A DNA stretch of 34,294 nucleotides from Nitrosomonadales bacterium (GTDB taxonomy: Bacteria > Pseudomonadota > Gammaproteobacteria > Burkholderiales > SG8-39): assembly GCA_005240145.1 (NCBI GenBank), contig SBAS01000065.1, forward strand, positions 1 to 34,294, written 5' to 3'. Positions 1 through 8,367 of the stretch are shown one piece after another. Position 1 is the stretch's first letter; every line of letters starts with the position of its first letter. The notes under the pieces were generated by a model, which worked only from the letters and a program-made list of their open reading frames with translations, had not been told where the DNA came from and did no database searches. The position numbers were made by a program, and so were the translations under genes.

Positions 1-94
1 CGCGCCGCGCCGTGAACTCGCGCATCGCAGCCAGCGTCGGCAGGTATTCGGCAATACCGAGTTTCTTCAGCCGGATTTTTTCCGCCACCAGCAT
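1..94 (-). CDS. lipB: Octanoyltransferase LipB, N-terminal fragment (cut by window edge)
   Basis: Only the first 31 codons lie in the window. The translated start reads MLVAEKIRLKKLGIAEYLP and continues with a TLAAMREFTARR stretch. It lines up with the LipB N-terminus (in E. coli, a 'LGLQPYEPISQAMHEFT' region). LipB moves the octanoyl group from acyl carrier protein to the lipoyl domains of 2-oxoacid dehydrogenases and GcvH, the first step of de novo lipoate assembly in the cytoplasm. The ATG shares one base with the upstream ybeD stop (TGATG), so the two are translationally coupled. The ybeD-lipB neighbourhood supports the call strongly although the fragment is short. Confidence 0.85.
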   Translation of the reverse strand, partial: MLVAEKIRLKKLGIAEYLPTLAAMREFTARR

Positions 95-381
95 CACAGC
101 ACCATGACCACGGTCGGGTGGTCGCACAGGTCCCGGTAAAGGGCGTCGAGCTGCTCGCGCGAGGTGGCGTTGACGGTGGCGGTCAGGCTGATGTACTTGC
201 CCTTGCCGCTGGGGCGGGATTCGAGCGTGCCGGGCAGGAAGTCGGGCGCGTGCCGCAGGACGATTTCGATCACCGCAGTCGCAAAGCCGCTTTCCCTGCG
301 CCCGATGATCTTGATCGGAAAAGCCGTGGGGAACGCGAGGAAGGATTCCGCCTCAAGCGGCTTGTCGTTGCTTTCCTGCAC
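94..381 (-). CDS. ybeD: YbeD/DUF493 family protein
   Basis: A small protein of about 95 residues. The sequence has the family pattern: an FPTAFPIKIIGRR beta-strand region, then VIEIVLRHAPDF, a KGKYISLTATVNAT strand and a closing VVMVL. The fold is ferredoxin-like (ACT-like). Its biochemical role is not established; it is usually found just upstream of lipB and is suspected to link to lipoate metabolism. I place the start at a GTG at 381 because the family begins a few residues before the FPT motif. A longer reading to 417 would run through the 3' end of dat. The gene overlaps dat by 29 nt and lipB by 1 nt, so it sits inside one transcript. Confidence 0.85.
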   Translation of the reverse strand: MQESNDKPLEAESFLAFPTAFPIKIIGRRESGFATAVIEIVLRHAPDFLPGTLESRPSGKGKYISLTATVNATSREQLDALYRDLCDHPTVVMVL

Positions 382-1225
382 GCATGACCTTTTGCTTGAA
401 CTCCTGGTACAGCGCATGCACGCGGCGGAACATGGGCCCGGGCTTGCCGCCGGCCACCGGCTTGCCGTCCAGCGTCACGATCGCGAGCACTTCCTTGGAC
501 GATGAAGTGACCCAGACCTCGTCGGCGCCGCGCACCTCGGCTTCGTCGAGCTCGCGGAATTCAAGTGGCAGCCCGGTGGCGGCGGCGATCTCCGCGATGA
601 CGTCGTAGGTGATGCCCGGCAGGATGAGGTTCGATTTCGGCGGCGACAGGATCACGCCGCCCCTGACCACGAACACGTTCGAGGCCGAGGCTTCGGTGAG
701 TTTGCCCTCGCGAAACAGGATCGTCTCCACCGCGCCCACGTCCGCGGACACCTGGCGCAGCAGGCAGTTGCCGATGAGCGAGATGGACTTGATGTCGCAG
801 CGGCGCCAGCGGTCGTCCGCCGCCGTAACCGCCGCAGCGCCGCGCTCGACCAGCTCCTGCGGCGGATTGACGAGCGGATTGGACATGACGAAGACCGTCG
901 GCACGCTGTCCTTCGGAAACGCGTGGTCGCGCCTGGCGACGCCGCGCGTCACCTGGAAATACACGCCCTGGTCCTCGAAGGCCTGCTTCGCCACCAGTTG
1001 CTGGATGATGTCGCGCCACTCGGGGCGGCTGTAGGGATTGCGGATGCGCACCGCGGCGAGGCTGCGCTCCAGGCGCGCGAGGTGCTCGTCCATGCGGAAC
1101 GGCACGCGCGAGTAGACCGGGACCAGCTCGTAAATCCCGTCGCCGAAGATGAAGCCGCGATCGAGCACCGGCACGCGCGCTTCCTCGAGCGGCAGGAAAT
1201 TCCCGTTCAGAAAAACAGTGCTCAC
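353..1225 (-). CDS. dat: D-amino acid aminotransferase (class IV PLP aminotransferase)
   Basis: A 290-residue fold-type IV PLP enzyme. Visible marks are the N-terminal VFLNGNFLP and VLDRGFIFGDGIYE segments, the PLP lysine in RCDIKSISLIGN, and the LTEASASNVFVV stretch that carries the cofactor-contacting Glu and Asn. Such enzymes interconvert D-alanine and D-glutamate with their 2-oxoacids. Branched-chain aminotransferase and 4-amino-4-deoxychorismate lyase belong to the same fold, but the order dacC-dat-ybeD-lipB favours the D-amino acid enzyme. The GTG at 1225 is chosen because upstream codons run back into dacC and do not look like family sequence. It starts 16 nt after dacC ends. Confidence 0.85.
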   Translation of the reverse strand: MSTVFLNGNFLPLEEARVPVLDRGFIFGDGIYELVPVYSRVPFRMDEHLARLERSLAAVRIRNPYSRPEWRDIIQQLVAKQAFEDQGVYFQVTRGVARRDHAFPKDSVPTVFVMSNPLVNPPQELVERGAAAVTAADDRWRRCDIKSISLIGNCLLRQVSADVGAVETILFREGKLTEASASNVFVVRGGVILSPPKSNLILPGITYDVIAEIAAATGLPLEFRELDEAEVRGADEVWVTSSSKEVLAIVTLDGKPVAGGKPGPMFRRVHALYQEFKQKVMRAGKQRQAA

Positions 1226-1241
1226 CGGAGCGTCCCGTCGG

Positions 1242-2357
1242 TTAGCGTAACCAGAGCCGCAGTGTATCCCAGGCCCGCACGAATATGCCCGCCGCGGGCA
1301 CCTCTTCGAGCGCGACCACCGCATACTCGCCGAGCGGCTTGGCGTCGAGCGTGACGCGCAGATTGCCGACGCGGGTGCCCGCCGCCACCGGCGCCACCAG
1401 CGGCGAATGCGACAGCAATTCGGCCTTCAGCTTGTCGCCCTGGCCCTTGGGGACGGTCACCACCAGGTCGCTGCGAAAGCCGGCCTTGAGCATGCTGCGC
1501 GTTCCCTTCCACACTTCGATCTCCTTCACCGCCGCATCGCCCGCGTAGAGGCGCACTGCGTCGAAGGCCTGGAAGCCCCAGTTGAGCAGCTTCTGCGATT
1601 CCTGCGCGCGCATCGTCTCCGAAGTCGAACCGAGCAGCACCGAGAGCAGGCGCCGCGGCCCGCGCCTGGAGGAGGCCACCAGGCAATAGCCCGCCGCCTC
1701 GGTGAATCCGGTCTTCATGCCGTCGACGCTCTGGTCCAGCCACAGCAGCCGGTTGCGGTTCACCTGGGTGATGCCGTTGTAGCGGTACTCGCGCTGCGAG
1801 TAGTACTGCGCGTACATCTCGGGGAAATCCCGCACCAGTGCGGTCGCGAGCAGGTGGATGTCGCGCGCCGTCGAGTAATGCTGCGGGTCGGGCAGCCCGG
1901 AGGAATTCATGTATTTCGTGTTCTTCATGCCGAGCCGCTCGGCCTCGCGGTTCATGACCGTCGCGAAGGCCTCCTCGGTAGCGGCGATGGCTTCGGCGAG
2001 CGCGATGCACGCGTCGTTGCCCGATTGCACGATCATGCCGCGGATCAGTTCGTCCACGTTCACGGGCCGGCGCGGCTCGATGAACATGCGCGAACCCGGC
2101 GCGCGCCAGGCGCGCTCCGAGACGTTCGCCTGCTGGTCGAGCGAGAGTTTCTTCTCTTTCAGCGCGGCGAACACGATGTAGGCCGTCATGAGCTTGGTGA
2201 GGGAGGCCGGCTCGAAGCGCTCGTCGGGCTTCTCCGCAGCGAGGATCTGGCCGCTCGAGACGTCGGCGAGCACCCAGGCGCGGCCGACGAGCTGCGGCGC
2301 CTGCGCCAGAACGAGAGCGGGCAGGAGAAAAACGAAGCAAAGAAAAATACGTTGCAT
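1242..2357 (-). CDS. dacC: D-alanyl-D-alanine carboxypeptidase (penicillin-binding protein 5/6 type)
   Basis: A 371-residue low-molecular-weight penicillin-binding protein that trims the terminal D-Ala from peptidoglycan pentapeptides in the periplasm. A signal peptide of about 18 residues ends at ALVLA-Q. The three active-site motifs are present: SLTK at residues 52-55, SGN at 112-114 and KTG at 215-217. The C-terminus (AGIFVRAWDTLRLWLR) looks like the amphipathic helix that ties this class to the inner-membrane surface. The ATG has a purine-rich AAAGG upstream. It follows rlpA by 19 nt, and the neighbouring dat would handle D-amino acids. Whether it is the dacA, dacC or dacD orthologue cannot be told from sequence alone. 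Confidence 0.93.
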   Translation of the reverse strand: MQRIFLCFVFLLPALVLAQAPQLVGRAWVLADVSSGQILAAEKPDERFEPASLTKLMTAYIVFAALKEKKLSLDQQANVSERAWRAPGSRMFIEPRRPVNVDELIRGMIVQSGNDACIALAEAIAATEEAFATVMNREAERLGMKNTKYMNSSGLPDPQHYSTARDIHLLATALVRDFPEMYAQYYSQREYRYNGITQVNRNRLLWLDQSVDGMKTGFTEAAGYCLVASSRRGPRRLLSVLLGSTSETMRAQESQKLLNWGFQAFDAVRLYAGDAAVKEIEVWKGTRSMLKAGFRSDLVVTVPKGQGDKLKAELLSHSPLVAPVAAGTRVGNLRVTLDAKPLGEYAVVALEEVPAAGIFVRAWDTLRLWLR

Positions 2358-2376
2358 GACGCCTTTACTTTCTCGA

Positions 2377-2958
2377 CTAGGGTTTTACCGGCAACAGGGT
2401 TTCCACTTCAACGCGGGCGCTACCGGCCTCGACGTAGCCCAGTTTCCAGGCTGCGGTGTACGACAGGTCGATGATACGGTCGGAATGGAACGGCCCGCGA
2501 TCGTTGATTCGCACTACCACGCTACGGTTGTTGGCAAGATTGGTAATGCGCACGTAGCTCGGGATCGGCAGCGTGGGGTGTGCGGCGGTCATCGCGTACA
2601 TGTCGTAGCGCTCGCCGCTCGATGTAGGCGAGCCGTGATAGCGGCGACCGTACCAACTGCCCACCCCGGTCTGCCTGAACGGCGCCAGGCTCGTTATCGG
2701 CACGTAGTCCTTGCCGAAGACCTTGTAGGGACGGTTGGCAAACCGGTGCAGGGGTTCGGCCTTCGGCACGGCATCGGGGATCGACGCCAGGTGCGGCGGC
2801 GGATTCGCGCCCGGGCCGTCATCCTTGTAATACGCGCCTTTGCCGCTCGGGGCAGGCGCGGCCGCGGGGGGCGCCGGGGCCGCGGGCGGCGGCTGGTGCC
2901 GGGAAAAGCTGGCGCAGCCCGAAACGGCGAGGAGCGCGGCGAATACCGCCAGCCTCAC
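2377..2958 (-). CDS. rlpA: RlpA-like septal ring lipoprotein, short form without SPOR domain
   Basis: A 193-residue lipoprotein. The N-terminal hydrophobic stretch ends in a lipobox (LAVSGC), predicting lipid anchoring at Cys15. A Pro/Ala-rich spacer (residues 22-40) is followed by the double-psi beta-barrel domain with GVGSWYGRRYHGSPTSSGE, the YDMYAMTAAHPTLP segment and VVVRINDRGPF. RlpA proteins are lytic transglycosylases acting on peptidoglycan glycans lacking stem peptides, or septal-ring factors. Longer homologues carry a C-terminal SPOR domain; this one ends right after the barrel. The GTG start overlaps the pyrC' stop by 4 nt (GTGA), so it belongs to the same message. Confidence 0.88.
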   Translation of the reverse strand: MRLAVFAALLAVSGCASFSRHQPPPAAPAPPAAAPAPSGKGAYYKDDGPGANPPPHLASIPDAVPKAEPLHRFANRPYKVFGKDYVPITSLAPFRQTGVGSWYGRRYHGSPTSSGERYDMYAMTAAHPTLPIPSYVRITNLANNRSVVVRINDRGPFHSDRIIDLSYTAAWKLGYVEAGSARVEVETLLPVKP

Positions 2959-4220
2959 CGTCGCTCGTACACCACTTTGCCGGCGACGATCGTGGCGCGC
3001 ACGCGCCCGGCGAGTTCATAGCCGAGAAACGGCGTGTTCTTGCCCTGGCTCTTGAGCGCGCCGGGGCCGACGCGCCAGAGCTCATCGGGGTCAAATAGCA
3101 CCAGGTCCGCAGGCGCGCCTGTCGCGATGCGCCCTGATTGCACGCCGAGGATGCGTGCCGCATCGCTGGTCACGCGGGCGAGCGTCTTAGCGAGCGGCAA
3201 ATTCGCCTGCGCGCCCCACTTCAGCGCGAGCGGCAGCAACAGTTCAAGGCCCGTGGCGCCCGGCTCGGCTTCGGCGAACGGCTTTTGCTTCTGGTCCTCG
3301 TCCACCGGCGTGTGGTCGGAAACGGCGCAGTCGATGGTGCCGTCGGCAAGGCCGGCGGCGAGCGAGGCGCGGTCACGCTGCGAGCGCAGAGGCGGTTCCA
3401 GCCGGCAGTTCGAATCGTAGTAGCCGAGATCCATTTCCGACAAGTGCACGTGATGAATGCCGACGTCGCAACTGACCGGCAGGCCTTCGTCCTTTGCCGC
3501 GCGAACCATCTCGACTGCTACTGCGCTCGACAGGCGGCAGACATGCACGCGGCTGCCGGTGGCGCGCACCAGCTGCAGCAAGCTGCCCAGCGCAAGCGTC
3601 TCCGCGAACGCCGGAATGCCGGGCAGTCCGAGCCGTGTCGCGACTTCGCCGTCGTGCGCGACGCCGCCGCGGGCGAGGGAACCGTCCTCGACGCGCAGCC
3701 ACACCGGAAAACCGAAGGTGGCGGCGTACTGCATCGCGCGCCAGAGAACATTGGTGTCGGCGAGAGGCGCGTTGGCCTGCGAAAACGCGACGCAGCCCGC
3801 TTCGGCAAGCTCGGCCATTTCGGTAAGGCGCTCGCCGGCCAGCTTCACGGTGAGCGCGCCTATCGGATACACGCGCGCGCGGGCAAGCGCCTTGGCGCGC
3901 CGGCGCAGCATGTCCACCAGCCCCGGCTCGTCGAGCGCCGGGTCGGTGTCCGGCGGACAGGCAAGGCTCGTCACCCCGCCCGCGACCGCGGCGTCCATTT
4001 CCGATTCCAGCGTCGCCTTGTATTCGTAGCCCGGCTCGCGCAGCCGCGCCGAAAGGTCGATCAGGCCCGGCGCAACGACAAGACCTTTGGCATCAATTGT
4101 TTTTTCAGGTTTATCTTTAAAAGATTCAACCAGACGGCCTTCAGAAACATAAACGTCCCCAATCTGGTCCCGTCCGCTGGCCGGGTCCACGACTCGGCCG
4201 CCTTTGACAAGCAGCTTCAT
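2955..4220 (-). CDS. pyrC': Inactive dihydroorotase-like subunit (pseudo-dihydroorotase of the ATCase complex)
   Basis: A 421-residue amidohydrolase-fold protein aligned over its whole length with type I dihydroorotases (PGLIDLSARLREPG, then SDHTPVDEDQ near residue 301). The catalytic metal site is gone. The HxH motif expected after PGLID is S57-A-R59, the position of the bridging carboxylate/lysine reads AFS147, and the 'HxED' histidine is Arg176. In pseudomonads a similar dead PyrC' is known to hold the aspartate carbamoyltransferase dodecamer together, and the same role is inferred here. Its ATG overlaps the pyrB stop by one base. An active dihydroorotase must be encoded elsewhere. Residues about 33-47 are coded by an unusually A/T-rich patch. 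Confidence 0.9.
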   Translation of the reverse strand: MKLLVKGGRVVDPASGRDQIGDVYVSEGRLVESFKDKPEKTIDAKGLVVAPGLIDLSARLREPGYEYKATLESEMDAAVAGGVTSLACPPDTDPALDEPGLVDMLRRRAKALARARVYPIGALTVKLAGERLTEMAELAEAGCVAFSQANAPLADTNVLWRAMQYAATFGFPVWLRVEDGSLARGGVAHDGEVATRLGLPGIPAFAETLALGSLLQLVRATGSRVHVCRLSSAVAVEMVRAAKDEGLPVSCDVGIHHVHLSEMDLGYYDSNCRLEPPLRSQRDRASLAAGLADGTIDCAVSDHTPVDEDQKQKPFAEAEPGATGLELLLPLALKWGAQANLPLAKTLARVTSDAARILGVQSGRIATGAPADLVLFDPDELWRVGPGALKSQGKNTPFLGYELAGRVRATIVAGKVVYERR

Positions 4221-5182
4221 CAGTTACCCGCCACGATGGACATCACCGCCATGCGCACCGCGATGCCAAAGGTGACCTGCGGCAGGATCACCGAATGCGC
4301 GCCGTCGGCGACCGACGAATCGATCTCGACGCCGCGGTTCATCGGCCCCGGGTGCATCACGATCGCCTCCGGCCGCGCGAGCGCGAGCTTGTCCGCGGTG
4401 AGGCCGTAGTGCTTGAAGAATTCCTGCGCCGAGGGCAGCAGAGCGCCGTTCATGCGTTCGTTCTGCAGCCGCAGCATCACCACCACGTCGCAATCCTTGA
4501 GCCCGGCGCGCATGTCGTGGAACACGCGCACGCCGAGCGATTCGACCCCGGCCGGCAGCAGCGTCTGCGGTGCGATGACGCGGACTTCCGGCACGCCGAG
4601 CGTGGTAAGGCCGTGGATCAGCGAGCGCGCGACGCGCGAATGCAGCACGTCGCCGACGATCGCGACCCTGAGCTGCGTGAAGTTCTTCTTGTAGTGGCGG
4701 ATCGTGTACAGGTCCAGCAGGCCCTGCGTCGGGTGCGCGTGCCGCCCGTCGCCGGCGTTGATGACGTGCTCGTGCGGCTTGACGTGGCGCGCGATCAGGT
4801 GGGGCGCTCCCGAGGAGCTGTGGCGCACGATGAAGACGTCGGCGTGCATCGCCGAAAGGTTGGCCACTGTATCGAGCAGCGACTCGCCCTTGGATTGCGA
4901 GCTTACGGCGACGTTCAGGTTGATGACATCGGCCGAGAGCCGCTTGGCGGCAATCTCGAAGGTGGTGCGCGTACGCGTCGAGGCTTCGAAAAACAGGTTG
5001 AAGACGCTCTTGCCGCGCAGCAGCGGCACCTTTTTCACTTCGCGCTCGGTGACGCCGGCGAAGGACTCGGCGGTATCGAGGATCTGGGTGAGGATTTCCG
5101 GCGGCAGGCCTTCGATGGAAAGCAGGTGCTGCAGTTCGCCGTTGGCGTTGAGCTGCGGATTGTGAGGGGAACTAGGCGGCAC
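4220..5182 (-). CDS. pyrB: Aspartate carbamoyltransferase catalytic subunit
   Basis: A 320-residue enzyme that joins carbamoyl phosphate and L-aspartate, the committed step of pyrimidine synthesis. The carbamoyl-phosphate loop [13 protein letters not shown] (Ser68-Thr73) is intact, as are the SKGESLLDT loop and the [12 protein letters not shown] motif. The sequence opens with [20 protein letters not shown], typical of the class that pairs with a dead dihydroorotase. The GTG at 5182 gives an 11-nt overlap with pyrR, and the family start is close to this point. No regulatory pyrI gene is present, which agrees with a PyrB-PyrC' complex. Confidence 0.95.
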   Translation of the reverse strand: MPPSSPHNPQLNANGELQHLLSIEGLPPEILTQILDTAESFAGVTEREVKKVPLLRGKSVFNLFFEASTRTRTTFEIAAKRLSADVINLNVAVSSQSKGESLLDTVANLSAMHADVFIVRHSSSGAPHLIARHVKPHEHVINAGDGRHAHPTQGLLDLYTIRHYKKNFTQLRVAIVGDVLHSRVARSLIHGLTTLGVPEVRVIAPQTLLPAGVESLGVRVFHDMRAGLKDCDVVVMLRLQNERMNGALLPSAQEFFKHYGLTADKLALARPEAIVMHPGPMNRGVEIDSSVADGAHSVILPQVTFGIAVRMAVMSIVAGN

Positions 5183-5672
5183 GTTCGTACTCCAGCGCGA
5201 GTTTGCCGTCGGCCGCGCGCTTCAGGCGCAGCCGCATGCCCTCGGGCACTTCGACCCGTGCGCCGCAGTACTGCGCCCCGATCGGCAGCTGCCGGCCGCC
5301 GCGGTCGGCGAGCACCACCAGCGCGATGCTCCTGGGGCGGCCATAATCGAACAGCTCGTTCATCGCCGCGCGCACCGTGCGCCCGGTGTAGAGCACGTCA
5401 TCCACCAGCAGCAGGTCCTTGCCCTCGACTTCGAACGGGATGCGCGTGCGCTTAGGGTCGTGCTTGAGGCCTGCCTTGGCATAGTCGTCGCGGTAAAAAG
5501 CGATGTCCATGAAGCCGAGCGGATCCTTCATCCCGAGCAGCGGGTGCAGGCGCTCGGCGACCCAGGCGCCACCGGTGTGCAGGCCGATCATGGCGGTGGC
5601 GGGCGTGATGCATCCGCGCAGCTCGGCGGCGAGCTTCGGCAGGAGGCCCTCCGCGTCAGGAAGCTTGCTCAT
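5172..5672 (-). CDS. pyrR: PyrR-type uracil phosphoribosyltransferase / pyrimidine regulator
   Basis: A 166-residue type I phosphoribosyltransferase. The PRPP-binding signature [16 protein letters not shown] is complete, preceded by a substrate loop ([15 protein letters not shown]) and a DIAFYRDD segment typical of PyrR. In Gram-positive bacteria PyrR binds a pyr leader RNA and attenuates transcription; it also makes UMP from uracil and PRPP. Here the genes overlap (17 nt with ruvX, 11 nt with pyrB) and I see no attenuator leader. UMP salvage is therefore the safer role and any regulatory role is unproven. Confidence 0.92.
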   Translation of the reverse strand: MSKLPDAEGLLPKLAAELRGCITPATAMIGLHTGGAWVAERLHPLLGMKDPLGFMDIAFYRDDYAKAGLKHDPKRTRIPFEVEGKDLLLVDDVLYTGRTVRAAMNELFDYGRPRSIALVVLADRGGRQLPIGAQYCGARVEVPEGMRLRLKRAADGKLALEYERAA

Positions 5673-6132
5673 GCGGCTCCTTGAAGTACTGCTCGAGAAT
5701 GATTTGCGCCGCCTGCGAATCGAGCGTCTTGCCGCGTGCGAGTTGCGCGCTCTTGCGCGCGCCGTAGGCCGCGCGCATGCGGCTTTCGACCTCGACGGAG
5801 CTGTAACGCTCGTCGACCAGCTCGACCGGGAGCTTGAAGCGGCCGTTCAGCTGGCGCGCGAAACGTTCCGCGCGGCGGGTCATCTCGTGCGGCGCGCCGT
5901 CTTCTCCCAGGGGGCGCCCGACCACCAGTAGCGCCGGATGCCACTCGTTCACCATGCGCTCGATCGCCGTGAGCCGGCCGGGCTGGCTACTGGCCGTGAT
6001 GCCCGGCAACGGATGCGCGGTGCCGAGTTCGGCTTCGCCCACCGCAACGCCAATACGCTGCAGGCCAAAATCGAACGCGAGGACGGTGCGCGCGGTTGTG
6101 CTTGTAGTTGAACAGCGGACCTTGTCAGGCAT
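5656..6132 (-). CDS. ruvX: RuvX/YqgF family RNase H-fold nuclease (putative Holliday junction resolvase, pre-16S rRNA nuclease)
   Basis: A 158-residue RNase H-fold protein. The acidic residues of the active site are visible in [27 protein letters not shown] and [16 protein letters not shown], and the [10 protein letters not shown] motif is intact. Family members are implicated in 16S rRNA 5'-end maturation and resemble Holliday junction resolvases. The ATG at 6132 overlaps the yqgE stop by 8 nt. A further in-frame extension upstream (to 6201) lies wholly within yqgE and is not family-like, so it is not used. yqgE-ruvX is a widely conserved pair. Confidence 0.93.
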   Translation of the reverse strand: MPDKVRCSTTSTTARTVLAFDFGLQRIGVAVGEAELGTAHPLPGITASSQPGRLTAIERMVNEWHPALLVVGRPLGEDGAPHEMTRRAERFARQLNGRFKLPVELVDERYSSVEVESRMRAAYGARKSAQLARGKTLDSQAAQIILEQYFKEPHEQAS

Positions 6133-6709
6133 GTCCCGCCTGATCGGCGAGCCGCGCGTAGTCGATCCCCAGCAAATGCATGGCCGCGGCCAAGCGCTCA
6201 TCGGCCGGGATGTCGAACAGGATCGCGTCCTTCGCCTCCACGGTTAGCCAGGCGTTTTGCTTGAGTTCGTGCTCGATCTGCCCGGCCGACCAGCCCGCGT
6301 AGCCCAGCGATACGAGCATCTTCGAGGGGCCCTCGCCGCGGCCGACAGCCTCCAGAATGTCCTTGGAGGTCGTCAGGCCGATCGTGTCGTGAATCCCGTC
6401 GCGCACCCCTGCGCTCACTTTCAGGGTCGACTGCCACTCCCCGGCGGGCAGGTGCAGGACGAAGCCGCGGTCGGTCTGCACCGGGCCGCCGAAATAGATC
6501 GGCGCGTCGGCGTAGGCGTGGTCCTTGAGGTTCAGCGACAGGCGCTCGAACAGCGCCTGCAGGGTCATGTCGATGGGGCGGTTGACGACGATGCCGAGCG
6601 CGCCTTGATCGTTGTGCTCGCACACGTAAGTCAGTGATTTGGCAAAGTACGGATCGGCCATGTTGGGCATGGTGATCAGGAAATGATTCGTCAGATTGAT
6701 CGATGACAC
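6125..6709 (-). CDS. yqgE: YqgE/AlgH family protein (UPF0301)
   Basis: A 194-residue protein with the family's opening [19 protein letters not shown], followed by [18 protein letters not shown] and a late [14 protein letters not shown] motif. It is cytoplasmic with no membrane segment. AlgH was named as an alginate regulator in Pseudomonas, but its molecular function is unknown. The start is a GTG at 6709, which puts the LTNHFLI motif at the usual distance from the N-terminus. It is first in the ten-gene minus-strand run. A TAAAAT -10 box ends only 10 nt before the GTG, so the 5' leader must be very short. Confidence 0.93.
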   Translation of the reverse strand: MSSINLTNHFLITMPNMADPYFAKSLTYVCEHNDQGALGIVVNRPIDMTLQALFERLSLNLKDHAYADAPIYFGGPVQTDRGFVLHLPAGEWQSTLKVSAGVRDGIHDTIGLTTSKDILEAVGRGEGPSKMLVSLGYAGWSAGQIEHELKQNAWLTVEAKDAILFDIPADERLAAAMHLLGIDYARLADQAGHA

Positions 6710-6719
6710 GCTTGACGCT

Positions 6720-6725
6720 ATTTTA
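6720..6725 (-). promoter_or_regulatory. -10 box for the yqgE-...-lipB operon
   Basis: TAAAAT on the minus strand in the GGTAAAATAGCG context common in betaproteobacterial sigma-70 promoters. The predicted start of transcription is near 6713, three or four bases before the GTG of yqgE. No convincing -35 hexamer is seen at 16-18 nt. Inferred from sequence only. Confidence 0.5.
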
Positions 6726-6760
6726 CCGCATCGCCACGCTCGTAACCTGCGCGCCGCCGG

Positions 6761-6766
6761 TATACT
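6761..6766 (+). promoter_or_regulatory. -10 box for the histidine kinase operon
   Basis: TATACT on the plus strand, 20 nt before the kinase ATG, making this a divergent promoter region with the yqgE promoter. The -35 region is not recognisable, so it may need an activator. It is followed by a GGGGAA ribosome binding site next to the ATG at 6787. Confidence 0.5.
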
Positions 6767-6786
6767 CGGGCGCCCCCGGGGAACCC

Positions 6787-8361
6787 ATGCGCATGGTCCG
6801 CATTATCGGCTACACCTTCATGGCGCTGGTCCTCGCCGGGGGTTGGGCCTTCATCTACTGGCAGTCGAGCGCGGTGGACCTTGCCGCGGTCGAAGGCGCG
6901 CGCGCCTCGCTCGCCGAGCTGCGCGCCGCGGACGCGGGCTGGAACCAGCAACTGGTGAGCGCCCAATTGTCTGCGCGCGGCGCGCCAGGCGCCCAAGCGC
7001 GCCTCGTCGCGCCTTCCCATCGCTACCGGCTCGCCTACGCGAAGCTCGAAGTGCGGGCGCTGCGCCTGGGCGATGCGCAGGTTGGCCGCGAACTGGCGCA
7101 GCTGAAACGCTCTTTCGAGGAAAAAGCCGCGTTGCTGGCGCGCCTTGCTGAAGCGCAGAAGGCCGTGGCGGAGGCGCAGCGCGCCGAACCCGCCGATGAC
7201 GCCAAGCTCGCCGCGCTGCGCGCGAGCAGCGACGAGCTCTTCGGCCAGGCCTGGTTCGCCACGACCACCGGGCCGCGCCTTGAAACACTTGGCCGCGCCA
7301 TCGACCGCGCCTTCGACGCTGCGCTCACCGAGGCCGAGTTCTACCGCGTCGGCCTCCTCCTCTACTCGGGCTTCCTGCTCGCGGTGCTGGCGTTCCTCGT
7401 CTGGAGCCTGGACCAGCGCAGTCGGCAGCTGCGCGAAGCCAATGAAACCCTCGAAGCGCGCGTGCGGGACCGCACACGCGAACTCTCCGGCGCGCTCGCC
7501 AAGCTGAAGGAATCCGAGGCGATGCTGATCCAGAGCGAGAAAATGTCCTCGCTCGGCCAGATGGTGGCCGGCATCGCGCACGAGGTGAACACGCCGCTCG
7601 CGTACGTGAAGTCGAGCCTCGATGCCGTCGGCAAGAGCGTGCCGCGCGCGGGCAGGCTGGCAACGGAAACCGAGCGGCTGCTCGCGCTGCTTGCGGCGCA
7701 AAACGCCGACGAAGCCGCGCTCGGCGCGCAGTTCGCGCTGGTCCGCAGCCTGGTGGCGGAGCTGGGCGGCAAAAGCGGTGGGCGCAGCGCGCTCGAAGAC
7801 CTCGAACGCCTGGTGAAGGACGGGCTCTTTGGTATCGACCAGATTTCCGAGATTGTCGCCAACCTGAAGAATTTCAGCAGGCTGGATCGCGGCCTGGTCG
7901 GCGAATGCGACCTGCACGAGGGCATCGAGAGCTCGATCCGCATCGGCCACGCGCAACTCGAAAAGCGCGTCGTGCGCAAGCACTTCGGCAAGATCCCGCG
8001 CGTAACCTGTTCGCCATCGCAAATCAACCAGGTAATCCTCAACCTGCTCGCCAACGCCGCGCAGGCGACGCGCGAGGGCGACGGCACGATCACGGTGTGC
8101 ACCGCGATGCGCGATGCCGCGCACGTCGTAGTCGAAGTGGCCGACAACGGTTCGGGCATCCCGGCGGATGTGCTGCCGAAGATTTTCGATCCGTTCTTCA
8201 CCACCAAGGCGGTCGGCAAGGGCACCGGGCTGGGGCTTTCGGTGAGCTACAAGATCATCGAGAACCACGGCGGCAGACTGGAAGTGCAGTCCAAGCCCGG
8301 CACCGGCACGATTTTCAGCATCGTGCTGCCGATTCATCCGCCCGCCGCGCCGGCCGCGTAA
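6787..8361 (+). CDS. Membrane sensor histidine kinase
   Basis: A 524-residue sensor kinase. Transmembrane segment 1 (about residues 6-25) and segment 2 (about 187-207) flank a mostly helical periplasmic domain of about 160 residues rich in Ala/Leu/Glu. A cytoplasmic coiled coil (208-250) leads to the H-box [11 protein letters not shown] with phospho-acceptor His265. Next come an N-box ([15 protein letters not shown]), a G1 box (VADNGSGIP), an F box (IFDPFFTTK) and a G2 box ([14 protein letters not shown]). All catalytic motifs look intact. The ATG at 6787 is preceded by GGGGAA; a reading from 6703 lacks that site. The signal is unknown. The gene 6 nt downstream encodes a Ser/Thr kinase with receiver domains, a likely phosphotransfer partner. 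Confidence 0.93.
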   Translation: MRMVRIIGYTFMALVLAGGWAFIYWQSSAVDLAAVEGARASLAELRAADAGWNQQLVSAQLSARGAPGAQARLVAPSHRYRLAYAKLEVRALRLGDAQVGRELAQLKRSFEEKAALLARLAEAQKAVAEAQRAEPADDAKLAALRASSDELFGQAWFATTTGPRLETLGRAIDRAFDAALTEAEFYRVGLLLYSGFLLAVLAFLVWSLDQRSRQLREANETLEARVRDRTRELSGALAKLKESEAMLIQSEKMSSLGQMVAGIAHEVNTPLAYVKSSLDAVGKSVPRAGRLATETERLLALLAAQNADEAALGAQFALVRSLVAELGGKSGGRSALEDLERLVKDGLFGIDQISEIVANLKNFSRLDRGLVGECDLHEGIESSIRIGHAQLEKRVVRKHFGKIPRVTCSPSQINQVILNLLANAAQATREGDGTITVCTAMRDAAHVVVEVADNGSGIPADVLPKIFDPFFTTKAVGKGTGLGLSVSYKIIENHGGRLEVQSKPGTGTIFSIVLPIHPPAAPAA

Positions 8362-8367
8362 TTTCCT

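Noticed and set aside
5172-5182. PyrR-binding attenuator between pyrR and pyrB
   Set aside because: The genes overlap by 11 nt, leaving no leader.
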